This document shows positions 1 to 13,800 of a stretch of DNA of 64,000 bases, one piece after another. The position numbers were made by a program, and so were the translations under genes. Origin of the DNA: Scomber scombrus (Eukaryota; Chordata; Actinopteri; Scombriformes; Scombridae). The stretch spans positions 18,939,935-19,003,934 of the forward strand of contig NC_084985.1 of the NCBI RefSeq assembly GCF_963691925.1, read 5' to 3'. The notes beneath the pieces are model-generated. The model did no database searches. It was not told the DNA's origin and worked only from the letters and a program-made list of their open reading frames with translations. Position 1 is the stretch's first letter. Each line of letters starts with the position of its first letter.

Positions 1-62
1 AACTAAGTGTGCACAAAAATGTAACCTTCAGTTCAAGGATGCTCATTTCTCTGTGTTTCCAG

Positions 63-963
63 AATGAGGTGACGTCACTGAGGTCGGAGGTGGGTCAATT
101 GAAGCAGATTCTGCTCACCCACAAGGACTGTCCTGTCACGGCCCGGCAGAGAGAGACACAGGGGTACCCCAGTGAGTAAAACCCCTCTACCCACCCTGCA
201 CCCTTCTCTAGCAATGTCAGCAGCTTTTCCAGATGCCTGATACCAATCATCTCCATCCACCACTGAGGGTATAATCCAGATGCCTTATATTTGCATATAA
301 GGGAATGCTCTATGGTGACATTTTGTGTTGTTATAACCCCTCAACGCACAGGAAAAACTAAAACTGTACCTTACCACATGCAAAAACATGTGGTAAAAAT
401 AACTCCATAGTTTACCCTGGCCATGATGGTATTTGAAATACATGGAACTAAATACATGCCTATCTTGCACTCCAGGCAGGCTAAAGTTAATACTCAATAG
501 CTGAGCCTGTACCTTTTTTTTTTAAAAACACACTGCACCTTGTGGCTTAAATGGAAACAGCCATTATGTTTTAAGTGTTGCTCTTCAGAGAACAAAGGGA
601 TGCAATATTGGTATGTGTTGGTATTTTCATATATTTCTATTGTTGTCTTTTTACCTGTCTGTACAGTATTCATTTGTTGAAATAAAATATTTTTTCTTTA
701 ATATGAACTGTAAAGGTTTTTTTTTTCCATTTGTTGCACACGTACAACACAAACAGAGGAGCACTCACAGAATGGACAATCCACATAGGATCAATGACTT
801 TGATTGACAGCTGTCTCTGTGTCCAGCTGCAGGGGTGTGTCCAGGAGGAAGTCCCACCCCTGTAGATCCTGGGTCTCAACCGCAGGCCATCCAACACAAC
901 AGCATCTCCACCTCCTCGACCACTGGAGGCGACAAAGGGCCTGACCCCCAGCCTGGACGCTAG
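63..963 (+). CDS. creb5: CREB5, C-terminal part (last two coding exons)
   Basis: Two exons are seen, 63-171 and 827-963 (TAG at 961-963), joined in phase 1 by a GT-AG intron; the gene begins left of the window. An acceptor at 832, six bases on, would also keep frame. The first exon encodes the end of a bZIP leucine zipper (NEVTSLRSEV...) and the QILLTHKDCPVTA segment that marks CREB5 within the ATF2/CREB5 family. The second encodes a Ser/Thr/Pro-rich tail with QAIQHNSISTSS, resembling the vertebrate CREB5 C-terminus. CREB5 is a nuclear factor that binds CRE sites as a homodimer or with JUN. The neighbour tril lies tail-to-tail, as CREB5 and TRIL lie side by side in human 7p15. The tail after the IQHNS motif looks shorter than the mammalian one and ends GGDKGPDPQPGR. 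ATF2 or ATF7 are less likely alternatives. Confidence 0.86.
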
Positions 964-1760
964 CCCTCATCATATAGAGGAGGGGGTGAGACTGGATGAT
1001 TGGATGAAATATGTTTCTGTTATAACTACACATAAGTCTCACTGAGCTGTGGGTCCATGCCTCTTTACATTGTACGCAGATGAACACTGAACTGGATAGG
1101 TGAATTCATAAATGTTCCAATATTGTCATCTTTTTTGGTGTATGTTGCAGAGGAGGATACTCTCCATTTCTGTAACAGGTGCAAAAATGACTTGTTGAAA
1201 ACTGTGATGGTTACATGGCAACTGGATCCTACTGTATGTTTATTCAGAAAATGTCTGCTTCAGTTGACAGCAATCTCACCATTGCCTGCTACCTACTGAC
1301 ATTTTAAACACACACACAAACATGATCATAGCATATCATTTCAGTCCCTCTTGCTCTTTTCTCTCGCACTAATTTCAAAAGACAAATCCTTTATATTAAT
1401 GCAAGTGCACACCTTTTGCCTTATCTTTATCGTCTCAAAAATACATGTGTATTTTTCTACAAATTTTTCAAATTAAGATGATAAGGATTTATTTTAAGAT
1501 TTAAAATTCCATTGTCTTGTAAATAAAAATCAATCATCTGTCTCGGGAAGCCATTTAAAACTTGATTGTAAAGGAACTTTTTTTAATTTTTAACACAACT
1601 GCCCTAAAACACTAAAATATCTATAAAATGCACTTCATGACTCAATCCCTGTCTGTTTCTTTTAATTTACACTTAAATTACTCTTTTTGTACTGTAAAGA
1701 TGTTGACAATTGCTGTAAATCTAATGCTAAAATAAAAACTTATTCTGGTATTTCCTTGTG
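964..1760 (+). other. creb5: creb5 3'UTR with candidate poly(A) signal
   Basis: AT-rich sequence after the creb5 stop with no long ORF. AATAAA at 1731-1736 is a good poly(A) signal. Further AATAAA motifs near 1519, 2008, 2323 and 2525 could give longer transcripts, which would run toward the convergent tril gene. The exact end is inferred. Confidence 0.5.
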
Positions 1761-3295
1761 ATTATTTATATAATTTATTAAGAATATAATCTTCTACATG
1801 TAAAACCTGTCAGTTTTTTTGATTCAGTGAGCCAGTGGTTATGAGAGGTCAGAGTATGGGGATCAGTTGATGCTGTACATACAATACGTCTAGTCTGCCA
1901 TCTAGTGACTGGTTTTGTTAGTGGTTGATAACTTTAGGAGTCAGTAAAATAGATCATAGCCTGTTTTATGTTTGGTTGATAGAAAGTCATAAGTATCTCA
2001 TTATATAATAAATAAAGAAGCATCTTAATTGATCTTCTCTCATTTGGGTAAAAGCTTAATCTGACTGCATTTGCCATCAGTAAAGAAAAGGTCCCACACT
2101 TAAGGACTTAATGTTGGTAAGATCTGTAAATAACCGACCGTATAAAAACCTTTCTTCCTGTCTAGTGATTGTAAAATACTTTGTGTACATGAATGTGTGT
2201 GTTTTACATACCATTGCTATAGTGTTTCTCGCCCCCACAACTGCTTGGGCCTCCCTCTAAAGCACCAAACATCACCACTGCTTCATTTTAAAACATGAGT
2301 AATCCATTACATACAAGCTTAAAATAAAAGCAAGTGAACTATTTAGATTTTTAAAAGATATCCTAAAACGTGTACAAAATAATAACACTCACATATCAAC
2401 TGATGGTATTTCCGAGTATTAAGCTCCTGTCCTGAAAATAATATATAGCCTTCCTGGCTGAGACATTATTACAACCTCATAAGAATAGAAATAAAGGGAG
2501 TGAAAAAAATCTTGGAGTTCAAGAAATAAATAAAAATAATGCTTGTGTATGAATATCTCACTTTAAATATCCGCTCCATAATCAGGGCCTTAAAATATAT
2601 TTGAAAACCAGAGATAAAGTAACATTTACTATATAGAGGAAAATATTGTATCAAGAAGGACAACTATTCATTCATAAACACTCAAATGACAAAATCAGTC
2701 ACATTGTTGGGGATTTTACTTGTTCATGTAATGCAAAATGATACAAAGTTCCATATAAAAGTATAAACATGATAGATGTGATACAAAACAAGTATTTGTT
2801 TTCCTGCCAACCAGCAGCCAACATTATATACTGTACACATACCTACTGTATGAAGAGACATTATGATGTCTGTGAACTCAGTATTAGCACCATAGTTGAA
2901 ATCAGTGATCCATCATTCATGCGTACACGCTTGCATTCAAAACAAAACACACACTGAGAAATGTCTGCAGGTGTGAGGAAATGAAAGAGGAAAGGCACAA
3001 AGAGGGAAGAGGATGTTAGAGGGATTAGACTTCCTCTGGTGTCTGAAGAGGCCCTGATGAGCTCAGCTGGCCTATTGTCACTTTAACCCTGAAAGATTTG
3101 GTCAAATGAAAAACACTAAATGGGGAGATAGTTGCCTTGGTTTGTTCTTAGCCCCAAACACACACCTACATTTTTGTGTGATACTGCACTCTGTCAAATT
3201 AAGTGACTAAACCAAAGATTGCAGCATAAACCAATAAACATATTTTTCTTTTGTGCAGTATGTTCCTTGTCAACAATTTTAAAGTTCTTATGGTT
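1761..3295. other. Interval between convergent creb5 and tril 3' ends
   Basis: AT-rich, non-coding by eye. It should hold the tril 3'UTR on the minus strand and possibly distal creb5 3'UTR. No clear minus-strand poly(A) signal close to the tril stop was found, and no transposon was recognised. Confidence 0.4.
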
Positions 3296-5821
3296 CTAGT
3301 CAGAGAACCTCTGCATGTCGCTGTCTCTGCGAGCACCGCTGCTGTCCAGAAAGCGGTCACAAGGGAACTCAATCAGATCTCCTTCCTCTAGTGGTGCGAG
3401 TCGTGCTGGACGACTGCTTTGGTAGCTGGTGAAGTCAGTGGACACCGAGGCGGTCGCCATGGTGGGGCGAAAGGGTCGCCTGGTGGAGTACATGTGCCGC
3501 ACGTGCACGGCCGACTTCCTCCTCTGCAACCTCTTTTTCAAGCTCCGCCCAAGCCAGACGCCACCGATGACCAGCAGTAGCACGGCATTCCCAGCTAGTG
3601 TCGCCAAAGTCACCACCTGCAGGTCAGAGGTCAGCGTCTTTCCACGAGCGAACCCCTCTGGAGGAGTGACCAATCCTACACAGTGGTCACGGGGGGCAAC
3701 TTGACAAACAGATCCTCCAACCACTCCTTCCACGCAGACCATGTAAGTCACATCCGAGCTGAGTTCTCGAAGGGTCACAGAGTGAGCGGTCCCACGGGCA
3801 TAAACATATCGTGGGAAACGGTCTGGTGTCCCAAATCGGTCAAACAGAATCCGGTAATGGACTTCATCTAGGCCCGACCCAAGTCCTGGGGTGTAGCGGT
3901 GATGATCCCTGGTGGTCCAATAAACTGTGGCAGTACTGGACGTGACCTGGTCCACTGACACATTAGTGATGAAGTGGCGGTTGAACACACATGGATCCAT
4001 GATTACAGGTAGACCCTCCTCATGATTTGACCTCAGAAGATCAAATTTTCCTGCTGACAGGATAGGAGAGGTGGTGGTGAACCCTGTGCTTGGATCAGTG
4101 GGGGTTGCCTCCTGGTTTCTAGTATAACTTGGTGTGGAAAAGGCTGGTGCATCTGTTCTGGAAACGACATCCGACCTTCGTCTCCCTTTTGCACGTTTCC
4201 CAGCTGCCTCTGTGGCAGGTCGTGATCTTGGGTTGAGTAACTCCTTCTTTGGTTTCTTTCTTTCCAGGGGAGGATAGGATTCTGCCACTTCCTGGCCTCC
4301 TTGGTCTCCCTGGATTCCCATCCCTTCCTCTCCCTCTCGTTTCCTTTTCTCTGCTTCTTTCCTCAGCATCACCCCATCCTTGTTGCGCTGTGTCAATTCG
4401 ACACCTTCTGTCTCTTTCACCTCTCCTTCTTCCTCTACCTGGCTTTCTCGTTCTCTCTCCTCCAGTTGTATTGCATCTGCCTCTCCTCTCACATTGCCCC
4501 CCACCTTTACCAACACACGCCCTCCCCGGCTCTCCTCAGGCCCAGTTGGACTCCTACACAAATGTGACCAGTTCCCTAGGGGCTGCAGCTGGGAGCTGTT
4601 CACATAGTCCAGATATTTTCCCCTCAGAGTTGCCGGGTGATGACACTGCACAAAAACAGTTAACAATTTACCCTGAGAATGTGCAGTAGTCATCCATCTT
4701 TTCAGTTCCTCCAGGCGACAGTCGCACGTCCAGTTGTTGCCATGGAGGTCCAGGTCGTAAAGCACGTTATTGAGGGCAAAGATGTCCCCGGACAAGCTGG
4801 TGAGCATGTTGTTCTTCAGCTTCAGCACCCTCAGATGTTTGAGTTGCGCAAAAGCCAAAGAGTCAACTATGGAAATCCGATTGCGACTGAAGTCCAGCTC
4901 CTCGATGCGCTCCAGAGGGTCGAGGAGACCAGCGGGGATTTCCTCCAGTTCGTTGCCGTCAATCAGAAACTGCTTGAGGCTGGACAGTCCCTTCAGAGCC
5001 CCGTAGTCCAGACGAGAAATTCTGTTGTTGCTGAGGGACAGTTTTGACAGTTTTTTCAGATTTTGGAAGACGTGGTTTGCGACGTATTGAATTTCATTTT
5101 CAGACAGCAGGAGAGTTGTCAAAGCTTTGAGTTGGGAAAAAGTGAGAACATTGCGCACAACTGACTGCTTGTTGTTGGCCAGATTTAGAAAGCGCAGGTT
5201 GGTGAGTTTAGAGAAAGCGTTTCTGTGAATATGATGCAGCTGGTTGGATTCCAGATGGAGATAATGTAGACTGGTCAAACTTTTAAAAACAGAGTCCTGC
5301 AGAACTTCTATGGCGTTGCCATCCATGCGCAGTTTAACAAGGTTATCCAAGTTGGCAAAAAGTCCCGGTGTGATTTTCTTTATATCATTATTATTGCCAT
5401 AGAGAATAGTTAATTTCTTCAGGGGTTGTAAAGTCCCAGAAGGAATAGTTGACAAAAGATTATGTCCCAAATAGAGCTCTTCCAGCTTGGACAGTTTCTC
5501 AAATGCTTTGGGGTGAACGGTCTGTATTTGATTGTACTGTAAATTCAATCTGACAAGGTTACTGTACCGCATGAAGTCAAAGGCAGAGATGTTTCCAATA
5601 AAGTTTCCCCCAAGGCTGAAGATCAGCACCTCCTCGGGCACCCGCGCGGCGGGTTTGGGCACAGTGCGCAAACCGCGATTGGTGCACATGAGATGCTGCG
5701 AGTTCTGACAGTCACAGCGGTCGGGACAAAAGTCCAGCGCCGGTGTAGACGAGATGAACCCCTCGAGCGACAGCAGGAAAAAGCATATCCCCGCCAGGAA
5801 ATTGCCTGTATCCATTCCCAC
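3296..5821 (-). CDS. tril: TRIL, TLR4 interactor with leucine-rich repeats
   Basis: A single uninterrupted 841-codon ORF, as expected for the intronless TRIL coding region (human about 811 residues). In order: signal peptide (about 1-28, GICFFLLSLEG core); cysteine LRRNT cap (CPDRCDC, about 32-50); about a dozen LxxLxLxxNxI repeats (about 60-350); LRRCT cap (NNWTCDCRLEELKRWM); a charged Glu/Lys/Arg-rich linker (about 430-600); a fibronectin-III-like domain (about 615-725); one transmembrane helix (about 734-758); a basic stop-transfer and an 83-residue cytoplasmic tail. The family is a type I membrane co-receptor that helps TLR4 and TLR3 signalling, mainly in brain and glia. This ATG is chosen because a signal peptide follows at once. 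LRRC- or LINGO-type LRR proteins are unlikely, given the LRR-FN3-TM order and the creb5 neighbour. Confidence 0.92.
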   Translation of the reverse strand: MGMDTGNFLAGICFFLLSLEGFISSTPALDFCPDRCDCQNSQHLMCTNRGLRTVPKPAARVPEEVLIFSLGGNFIGNISAFDFMRYSNLVRLNLQYNQIQTVHPKAFEKLSKLEELYLGHNLLSTIPSGTLQPLKKLTILYGNNNDIKKITPGLFANLDNLVKLRMDGNAIEVLQDSVFKSLTSLHYLHLESNQLHHIHRNAFSKLTNLRFLNLANNKQSVVRNVLTFSQLKALTTLLLSENEIQYVANHVFQNLKKLSKLSLSNNRISRLDYGALKGLSSLKQFLIDGNELEEIPAGLLDPLERIEELDFSRNRISIVDSLAFAQLKHLRVLKLKNNMLTSLSGDIFALNNVLYDLDLHGNNWTCDCRLEELKRWMTTAHSQGKLLTVFVQCHHPATLRGKYLDYVNSSQLQPLGNWSHLCRSPTGPEESRGGRVLVKVGGNVRGEADAIQLEERERESQVEEEGEVKETEGVELTQRNKDGVMLRKEAEKRKREGEEGMGIQGDQGGQEVAESYPPLERKKPKKELLNPRSRPATEAAGKRAKGRRRSDVVSRTDAPAFSTPSYTRNQEATPTDPSTGFTTTSPILSAGKFDLLRSNHEEGLPVIMDPCVFNRHFITNVSVDQVTSSTATVYWTTRDHHRYTPGLGSGLDEVHYRILFDRFGTPDRFPRYVYARGTAHSVTLRELSSDVTYMVCVEGVVGGSVCQVAPRDHCVGLVTPPEGFARGKTLTSDLQVVTLATLAGNAVLLLVIGGVWLGRSLKKRLQRRKSAVHVRHMYSTRRPFRPTMATASVSTDFTSYQSSRPARLAPLEEGDLIEFPCDRFLDSSGARRDSDMQRFSD

Positions 5822-6137
5822 AGCGCGACTGGCACTGCCAGAGACTGATGCGGCATTCGCTTTGTTTTGTTCAGGTGCAGTCGTCCCTCTCCTCTCTCAC
5901 GCTGGAGACTGACTCGTCCATAATTCACTTGTTGCACCGAAAAGTGACAAGAAAAGTGATGTTTGCCTCAAGCACATTGGCAGCATCATCATCTATAGAG
6001 AAGCATTATCTATAGAGCAAATTAATGTGTGCAGTGCGCCCTGATGCTGTCCCCACTATGTCTCCATCCCCCTAAGTGGTCATCTGCTGCGAATTACAGT
6101 TCCACAAAAAAAAAGCAGAGTTCAGGCGCAGAACGTG
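5822..6137 (-). promoter_or_regulatory. tril: tril 5'UTR / proximal upstream region
   Basis: Sequence upstream of the tril ATG, between the gene and the first large CT/CA tract. No TATA box or splice acceptor stands out. It is called a promoter region by position only. Confidence 0.35.
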
Positions 6138-6270
<133 letters not shown>

Positions 6271-6371
6271 AAGTAGTCCCTCCCCCGCAACTCTGCGACC
6301 CTGCCAAAACCAGATGTGCACAAGTCTTGACGCACGGGATCCAGAGTTTTGCGCGTTCACGCAGGTAATCA

Positions 6372-6499
<128 letters not shown>

Positions 6500-7455
6500 T
6501 CTACAGTAAGAGGGGGGGTGAGAGATTGAGAAACCCTTTGACCGAGTTTTCTGCGCGCCCCCGCAGCCACCGGGGGTCTGAGATCTGGATCGGATCCCTG
6601 GTATGGACAAAGCAGACAGGAAGATTTCCTTCCCACGGAACCCCACGAGAATCCCAAAGCCCTGGATTCCCGCGGATCTCGTGTACACAAAACAAACTAG
6701 AATCACCTATGAAACAAGTCTAACAAAACACTCAGATTCATATTTTTAGGGGATGATGAGCTATGACAAATAACAATTCATAAAACAGCTGTGCTAAACA
6801 GCTACGTGGTGTGTCTTGCTGCCCACGGGACATTCAGTCTCCTCAGTGCAGACTTTGCTTACACAAACTGAGTAAGTACTGTACAATCAACACATCAACA
6901 GGCAGCCTGCACGCACTGTGTACAGTAGGAACGCCATCATCATGCAGCTTGGCTGTAATTTACCCTTCTCTCATTAACGCGCCTTGTGTTGCTGCAGGAG
7001 GCCATAAGGGGCACAGATGGTTCACATTTGCAGATGAGGAATTTGGGTCGTGAAGTGTGTGTTAAGACCTACGAGGAGAGGTGCCAAATCTGAGTTAAAG
7101 ATCTCCAACTTGAAAGTGGGGAAATAAATGCAGGGCGAGTGCAGCATGTGAAGGCTTTGCACACAACTTTTGCAGACGGAAGAATTATTCTCTGCAGTGT
7201 GCATGATAACTTCTGCTCAAGACTGCAAGGCAGGCAAGTTGCTGCCAAGACATCTGCACATTTATGGCACATGAGGTAGAGTAATTATACCCACTGACAC
7301 ACACCATAGATACATGCTGAATGAGTTTCTTTACATGCAGTCTGCTGCAACAGACAGATGCAACTTGTTTCTTTTTTTGCTTTAAAACAACTCTGATTGA
7401 AGATATGTCAACCGTGGGAAGGAAAAGCAAGTCATAACTCTCTCTCACTTGTACA

Positions 7456-7461
7456 AACACA

Positions 7462-7542
<81 letters not shown>
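7456..7542. repeat. (CA)n microsatellite
   Basis: Near-pure CA tract, with AAAC interruptions at its left edge. Confidence 0.96.
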
Positions 7543-8526
7543 GAAGCTTTTTCAACCACCCTTGAGAAACAAGTGATGCAATGGTTTCCAGAGCCGAGCT
7601 AATGGATGACTGTTTTAGCTCCTTGCATTTCCAGCACGGAGCAAAAAGCCCCAAACACTCCCTGATTGGCCTCATTCTCATGCATATCTGCTGGTACACA
7701 TCATAGTCAGACATTAGTCTTATAGCTCAGTGTGTGTGTGAGTGAGTGCGTGAGTGTCTGTGTGTAAGAGAGACAGAGAGAAATACAGCCCTCAGGGAAG
7801 CCCCCTCTCTCTGGGAGGTCATTTCCTGTCTGGCCATTTCTCTCCATAGTATTTCTGCATCTCGTCCCCCCTCCCTATCTCGCTCTTTCTCTGAGGAACA
7901 CACACATTGAGAAAACACTGGCCTCAGACACAGCGGGACCAGTCCAATTGTTTTATGGCAGTCGCCTGGTCTGTGTCTAGTTAAAGTGAATACACAAAGT
8001 TTTTATTATCAGCAAAGATTAGCTTTTACTGTTGGATCAGAAATAACTTGTGCTTACATTTGGAGAGGGAGAAAGACTCACTCCCAAGAGAGGTCAGTGT
8101 TTAAATGAGATGGACTGATAGAAGATTGATTGAATAAAAGACAAAAGAAAAAGTCTGAGGAAACTGAGAACACATGTCAGATGGATGTAGACGGAGATTG
8201 TTGTGAGGGGAAAAAGGGTTCTGGAGTTGACCCAGATTCACAGAGATGCTGGCACAATAGGCAGCATTAAGGACCCCATATAGAGCTGTCTGCCACTTTG
8301 CCGGGACACAATGAGGGCTGCAGAGTGGTTTCATCAGCCTTCCTCTCCTCCCAGCGGGCCTCTCAGTGTCCAATCACCCGGCCATATGACATTTCAGTCT
8401 CAGTGGAGAGAGAGAATGTGTATGTGTGAGGGAAACCTAATTCCATCAGGGTGAGAGAGAGAAAAAGAGAAGGGTTTGTATATTTGTCTGCACCTGAGCG
8501 TCCCTGTTTCATGGGACTGATAAATG

Positions 8527-8531
8527 TGTGA

Positions 8532-8562
<31 letters not shown>
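8527..8562. repeat. (GT)n microsatellite
   Basis: GT tract of about 17 units after a GTGAGTGAGT lead-in. Confidence 0.9.
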
Positions 8563-8565
<3 letters not shown>

Positions 8566-8737
8566 TGAAAAATATCCTCACATCAGTGAAGGTGAGTTTG
8601 TGTGTGCACAAGCATACATGTAAATGAGATGTTGCTGCAGCGTATGTAGGTCGTCTGGGAGTGTTACATTTCTCCAGCAAGTACTCAGGTGTTCAATCAG
8701 CTTTTGTCTGAATGAGGGAGAGAGACAGAGAGCGAGA

Positions 8738-8741
<4 letters not shown>

Positions 8742-8791
<50 letters not shown>
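8742..8791. repeat. (GT)n microsatellite
   Basis: About 25 uninterrupted GT units, preceded by GAGAGA/GAGCGAGA purine sequence. Confidence 0.95.
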
Positions 8792-8795
<4 letters not shown>

Positions 8796-9989
8796 ATGGA
8801 GGGAAGAATAAGAATCATGATGGCCTACATGGTTTATATGTCATAATTAGCATCCTCAGCAGAGGTTGAAAGTAATTGCAACATTTTTTTTTACATTTCC
8901 TGACTTTTACATTTTTACTCCTTATTATGGCAAATTGAGATATTATGCTTTTTACTCCCCTGAACAGGCCGCTTTTAGAGCAGAAATGTTGACTCGTCAT
9001 GGTAAGACAAGCAAAGGTCTTGTTGATCACATTAATGATGACTCGGTTATATGCAAGTGTCACACAGTAAGTCATGACAGTGTCACAGTGAGCCAATATG
9101 CACACCACCCAGACCCTGAAACTGAAGCTAAATGGAATTCAACCATCATTTTCTTTTAATTTTTACATCTGTGCTTTTCCTCATGTGACAAATGTGTCCA
9201 AATATATGTTATGAAAAAGTCCAAATTAGTAAATGGCTTCAGATAGTTTGATGAATAAATCAGGATCACGGTCCACTTACTCACTTCCTTAGCCTTCAAC
9301 CGTATCACAGTATCTTCATTGAAAGACGAGGCTTAGCATTTCTCACAGAACTGCAGGTGTTCAAACTTTTATAAGTGAGCGGACCTTGAGTGGGGACTGT
9401 TTTATCACAAGGTCATGAAATAACCATAAAGTTAAACTTTTGAGCCAACATGGATGAGAATTCCTCAAAGTGCTCAGAATAATGGAAAGTTTAAACACCT
9501 GAAGTTTCATGAAAAACTTGATGAAGACCATGTCACATGGCCAAAGGCTCCAGAACAAGCACCTTGAGCGGATATCATTTTGTCAACAACAGATTAGATG
9601 TGTTGGACCTGAAACTATAGCATGGATACATACAACTATACAATGCTAAATGCAGATTAGACACCTTCCCATTCCCTTGAATGATAAAGTGTGTCCAAAC
9701 ATTTATCTGGTACTCCATATGTCTGTATTCTGCCATGTCACTGCTTCTTAACCAACGCTACTTGTTGAATTCTGTAGTTTTGATCATATCATTTAATAAT
9801 TGATGTAACGCCCCTTTAAAAGTACCACTCACTGCAGCAGGGATAAAATGAGAAAAAGAGGTCAAATGCTGCATCTTACAATGCTATGACAGATGATGCT
9901 CCCAAATTGGATTCAGCACATACACCCATTTGTACACAGGGTTACAAAATTAGATGCGATACTTCCGAAGTGATCATCTATCATGTCTA

Positions 9990-10126
<137 letters not shown>

Positions 10127-10518
10127 ACAGACACACACATATTTACACAGCAAGGCTGACAAAATGACAAAGTCACAAACTTACAGGAAGGGGTGACAGT
10201 GGAAACATGTGCATCCTATTGTATCTCAAAATGCAGGGATCTCAGCACCACATTTTTCCCCTGAGGGCCTAACAACATGCACCAGGGAGAAAATCCATAT
10301 GGGAGATGTCCTGGTAATGTAACACTGCATGAAACAAGCACATATCTGGGGCTTATCATAGTAATCAGTGTAAAGGATGGGCCACAATGAAGATAAACGG
10401 CAGCTTGGTTCCTCAGATTAGTACTGTGACAGCGCTCAAATCAATAGGAAACAGTTCAAACAAATAACAGATTGTCCCTGTGTGCACCAGGGACAGTAAG
10501 TATGGGGGTGGCGTGTCT

Positions 10519-10528
10519 ATGTGTGTGT

Positions 10529-10570
<42 letters not shown>
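10519..10570. repeat. (GT)n microsatellite
   Basis: GT tract with a single GTAT interruption near its left end. Confidence 0.93.
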
Positions 10571-10573
<3 letters not shown>

Positions 10574-10723
10574 GCTTGTTTCAGAGTATGTAGGCTACGT
10601 TTTCTTTTTGTGAAGTTCTTTAAAGAACATATATTCTTAGGTAGAGTGAAGCAGAGAAAAAGAGAGTACAGAGAGAGAAAGAGAAAGAAAGAAAGAGGTG
10701 ATGAGGAGGTGGGAATGTGTGCA

Positions 10724-10834
<111 letters not shown>

Positions 10835-13800
10835 AGACCGTTTACATGAGTAACAGCTGCTGGGATCATTAAGTGCTTTAGCTAGAGGCAGGATAACTCT
10901 ACTCCAAACTCACATGCATTAACAGTGCATGTGTGTATAGATCTGTGTGTGCCTGTATGTTTGATACGGGATAAGTGAGTGTGTGAGCGTGTTTATACAC
11001 TTAGAGGGAGACGGCGGAGGAGACTATCCCCTCTGCAACATGTGTCTGCTGCTGCACCGACAAATGCACACACACAGAGATCGAAGACCCTCTGCATGCT
11101 CCATGTTCCATAGCAGCTACATTGTAGGTGCACCGAAATGTGTATACATGATAGAAGAAAAGTGGAGTGAACACCTGGGCCCCATGCCATCTACCCTCCA
11201 CATTCCCAGTGCTCCCCAGCTGGTTCCCATTTCACGGGGGAGAAAAGGAGGGAAAACAGCGGGGGAGACAGACAGTCCAGTTGCAGTAACTCTACTAATC
11301 ATCACTGCTGCTCAAAAGAAATAATGATTAAAATAACAATCTCATTAAAATCAGTGCAAAGTTGCAAGTTCTACTAAACTGCTAACAACACTAGGATTTC
11401 ATGCAACGTGGGAAATGCATTTGCTTCAACATTCCTTTCTGCTTTGGGAGAGCTTGAGCCTCTCACGCCTGACCTGCAGAGGTCACGTTTTGACGTTGAG
11501 ACGAGTATGTCGAGCAAGCTGGGGAGGGGGACAACAGAGGAGGAAAGGAGAAAGAGGAAAGGAGGGGTGGAAGAACTACCAGGGTTTCAGTTGACTGTAA
11601 GAATGAAGGGAATAGAGCAGGCAGAGGGAGGAAGGGAGGTACTTGACATCTGGAAAAAATTAGAAAGCATGCTATTGCCCTGTTGAAAGGCTGGAGAGAG
11701 TTGAGGGGGAGATAGAAGAATAAGGAGGGCAGTGTAAAGGATAGTGAGTGTGTATGTGTGTGTGTTGAGAGGGCCAGTCTTTGATCTACTGAGTTTGATA
11801 GAAACTGTCTGCATGCACATAATCAGCCTCAATCACATAATGACACAGAAAGAACGTAATGCCTTAAGATCTTAAGATCAGTGAGCTGCACAGAAGATAA
11901 CACTCACAAACTCAAGCACCCTGAAAACTGTGATAGGCTTTACAGAGCTGCATGAGCACACACAGACATGAAAGCATGTGAAAAACAAAAGAAACCCCCC
12001 ACGCATATAAACACATGAAACCTGGATTAGCATCCCTCAGTCCAACACGATGCCAAACAAGTCACAAAGATGGGGTACAAAAAAAAAAGTAGACTTTATG
12101 AGTCATTAGAGCTGAGACATCTGATCTGCAGCTGTCGGCTCAGAGTCCCACACTGCATTGCTTTTGTGCAACATCGCCCTCTGCAGACACACAATATTAC
12201 AGCATGAGGAAGCCACAGTGCATTAATACAACAGAGCAGGACTCCAGGTTCTCTGTGTGACGATTAATTTGGGGATATTTAATTATGAAGGTTTTTTTTA
12301 TATATATACTGTAACCACCACTACATTAATATAAACTGAAATAATTAGACAACACCTGCATTATAACCTAAACTGTTTAAAGTAATAGTTTAACTTTGGG
12401 GAATTTTCATATTTGCTTTACATGAATATGTTGTGGACTATTTCTCCCCATTAAACTACAATGAATCAGTGTTTCCCACAGAATTTTGAGAGACTATGGT
12501 GGTTGGACCTCAGTCTGACTCTCTAAGAAGACAATGTGGTACATTTTTAAGTCAAATGCATCATTCTTAAGAGGTTACATCTTTTTATTTTTTAAAAAGT
12601 GCTCTAAAGAAAGACGTTTTACAGGTTCATAAATGTTCCAAACAAACCATCAAAAAAGACTAATGGCCAAATTTCAGCTCTGAAACAAAGAAAGCAGAAG
12701 TGATTATCCAAGTTCAACTAGTTCATATAAAAAAAAAAACATAAAATACTGATAGATTTTGACATTTTTCAGTAAATATCTTTTTCTACACTGTTTCAAG
12801 TTTGTGTTGTGTTTCTTCAAATAACTAAACTACAAATTAGCGGCACAAATTAGACTATGACGGGCCGCCACACTCTATATAATTAATGAAGAAAGTGAAT
12901 AAGCATATTTCCCCAAAATGTGATTGAAAAAAAAGCATATACAAATGACTCATCACCCATTAATACAACACAGTACTTGCAGAGTGGCAAAAACAGGGGG
13001 TTATAAGGGATCCATGTATCATTTTTGGCCAGGGGGCCCCTTAATAGGTTAATCCAGCCCAGGGTCAGAGGTCATGTTCAGCTACAAAACAGATTCCCTG
13101 TCACTCACTTTGTAAAACAGAAGCCCTCTAGTTCAAGGGTGTTGCCACTCTTCAGAGAAATTACACAGTGCAAGTAGCTCAGTAAACTAAAGAACTTCCT
13201 GTGGAGTCCAAAACAGCATTGTACCCCTCCCTACAATTATTTCTGTTTGCCTTTTCGTGAAAAACAAGTCCACAATCAGTCAAAGCAATGCAGTTGCAAT
13301 CAGCTGATTTATGAGTCAGTGGCACACAGTGCAGGGAGGGGAGTTCACATTTTCTACACGAGTACAAGCTGCTCAGTGTGCAGTAACCATATATAACCTA
13401 TAGATGACACTGTCATACACAATCTGCATGCACAGAGAGTGTCTACAGTATGTGGGAGTGACAGAAAGGTGATAGGGGATATAAATACCTGCACTGGAAT
13501 CACCTTTCATTCCATTATTTTATTAATGACGGTCTGTTTCTGTCTCTTTCTCATCTTTCCCTTGTTACATAAGATTCAAATTGTACTAAAAATGTTTGAA
13601 AGTCATCATCGGAGTAATTTTTTAGGTTTGCTGCCTCACAGTATCTGTATGTGAGTAGACAGGTGTGGCTCAGAGCGTGTGTCTTTAGTGTCAGGTAAGG
13701 CAGGGTGTGCTCCATTGTGACTAGAATAGTGCATGCTTAGTTAAGTACAAGAGAATCCACATGGCTTTGATAGTAGAGATAATAAGCTCTAATCTCACCT

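Noticed and set aside
4249..4689. 146-codon plus-strand ORF antisense to tril
   Set aside because: Leu/Pro/Ser-rich complement of the charged linker of tril; no family resemblance, a frame shadow.
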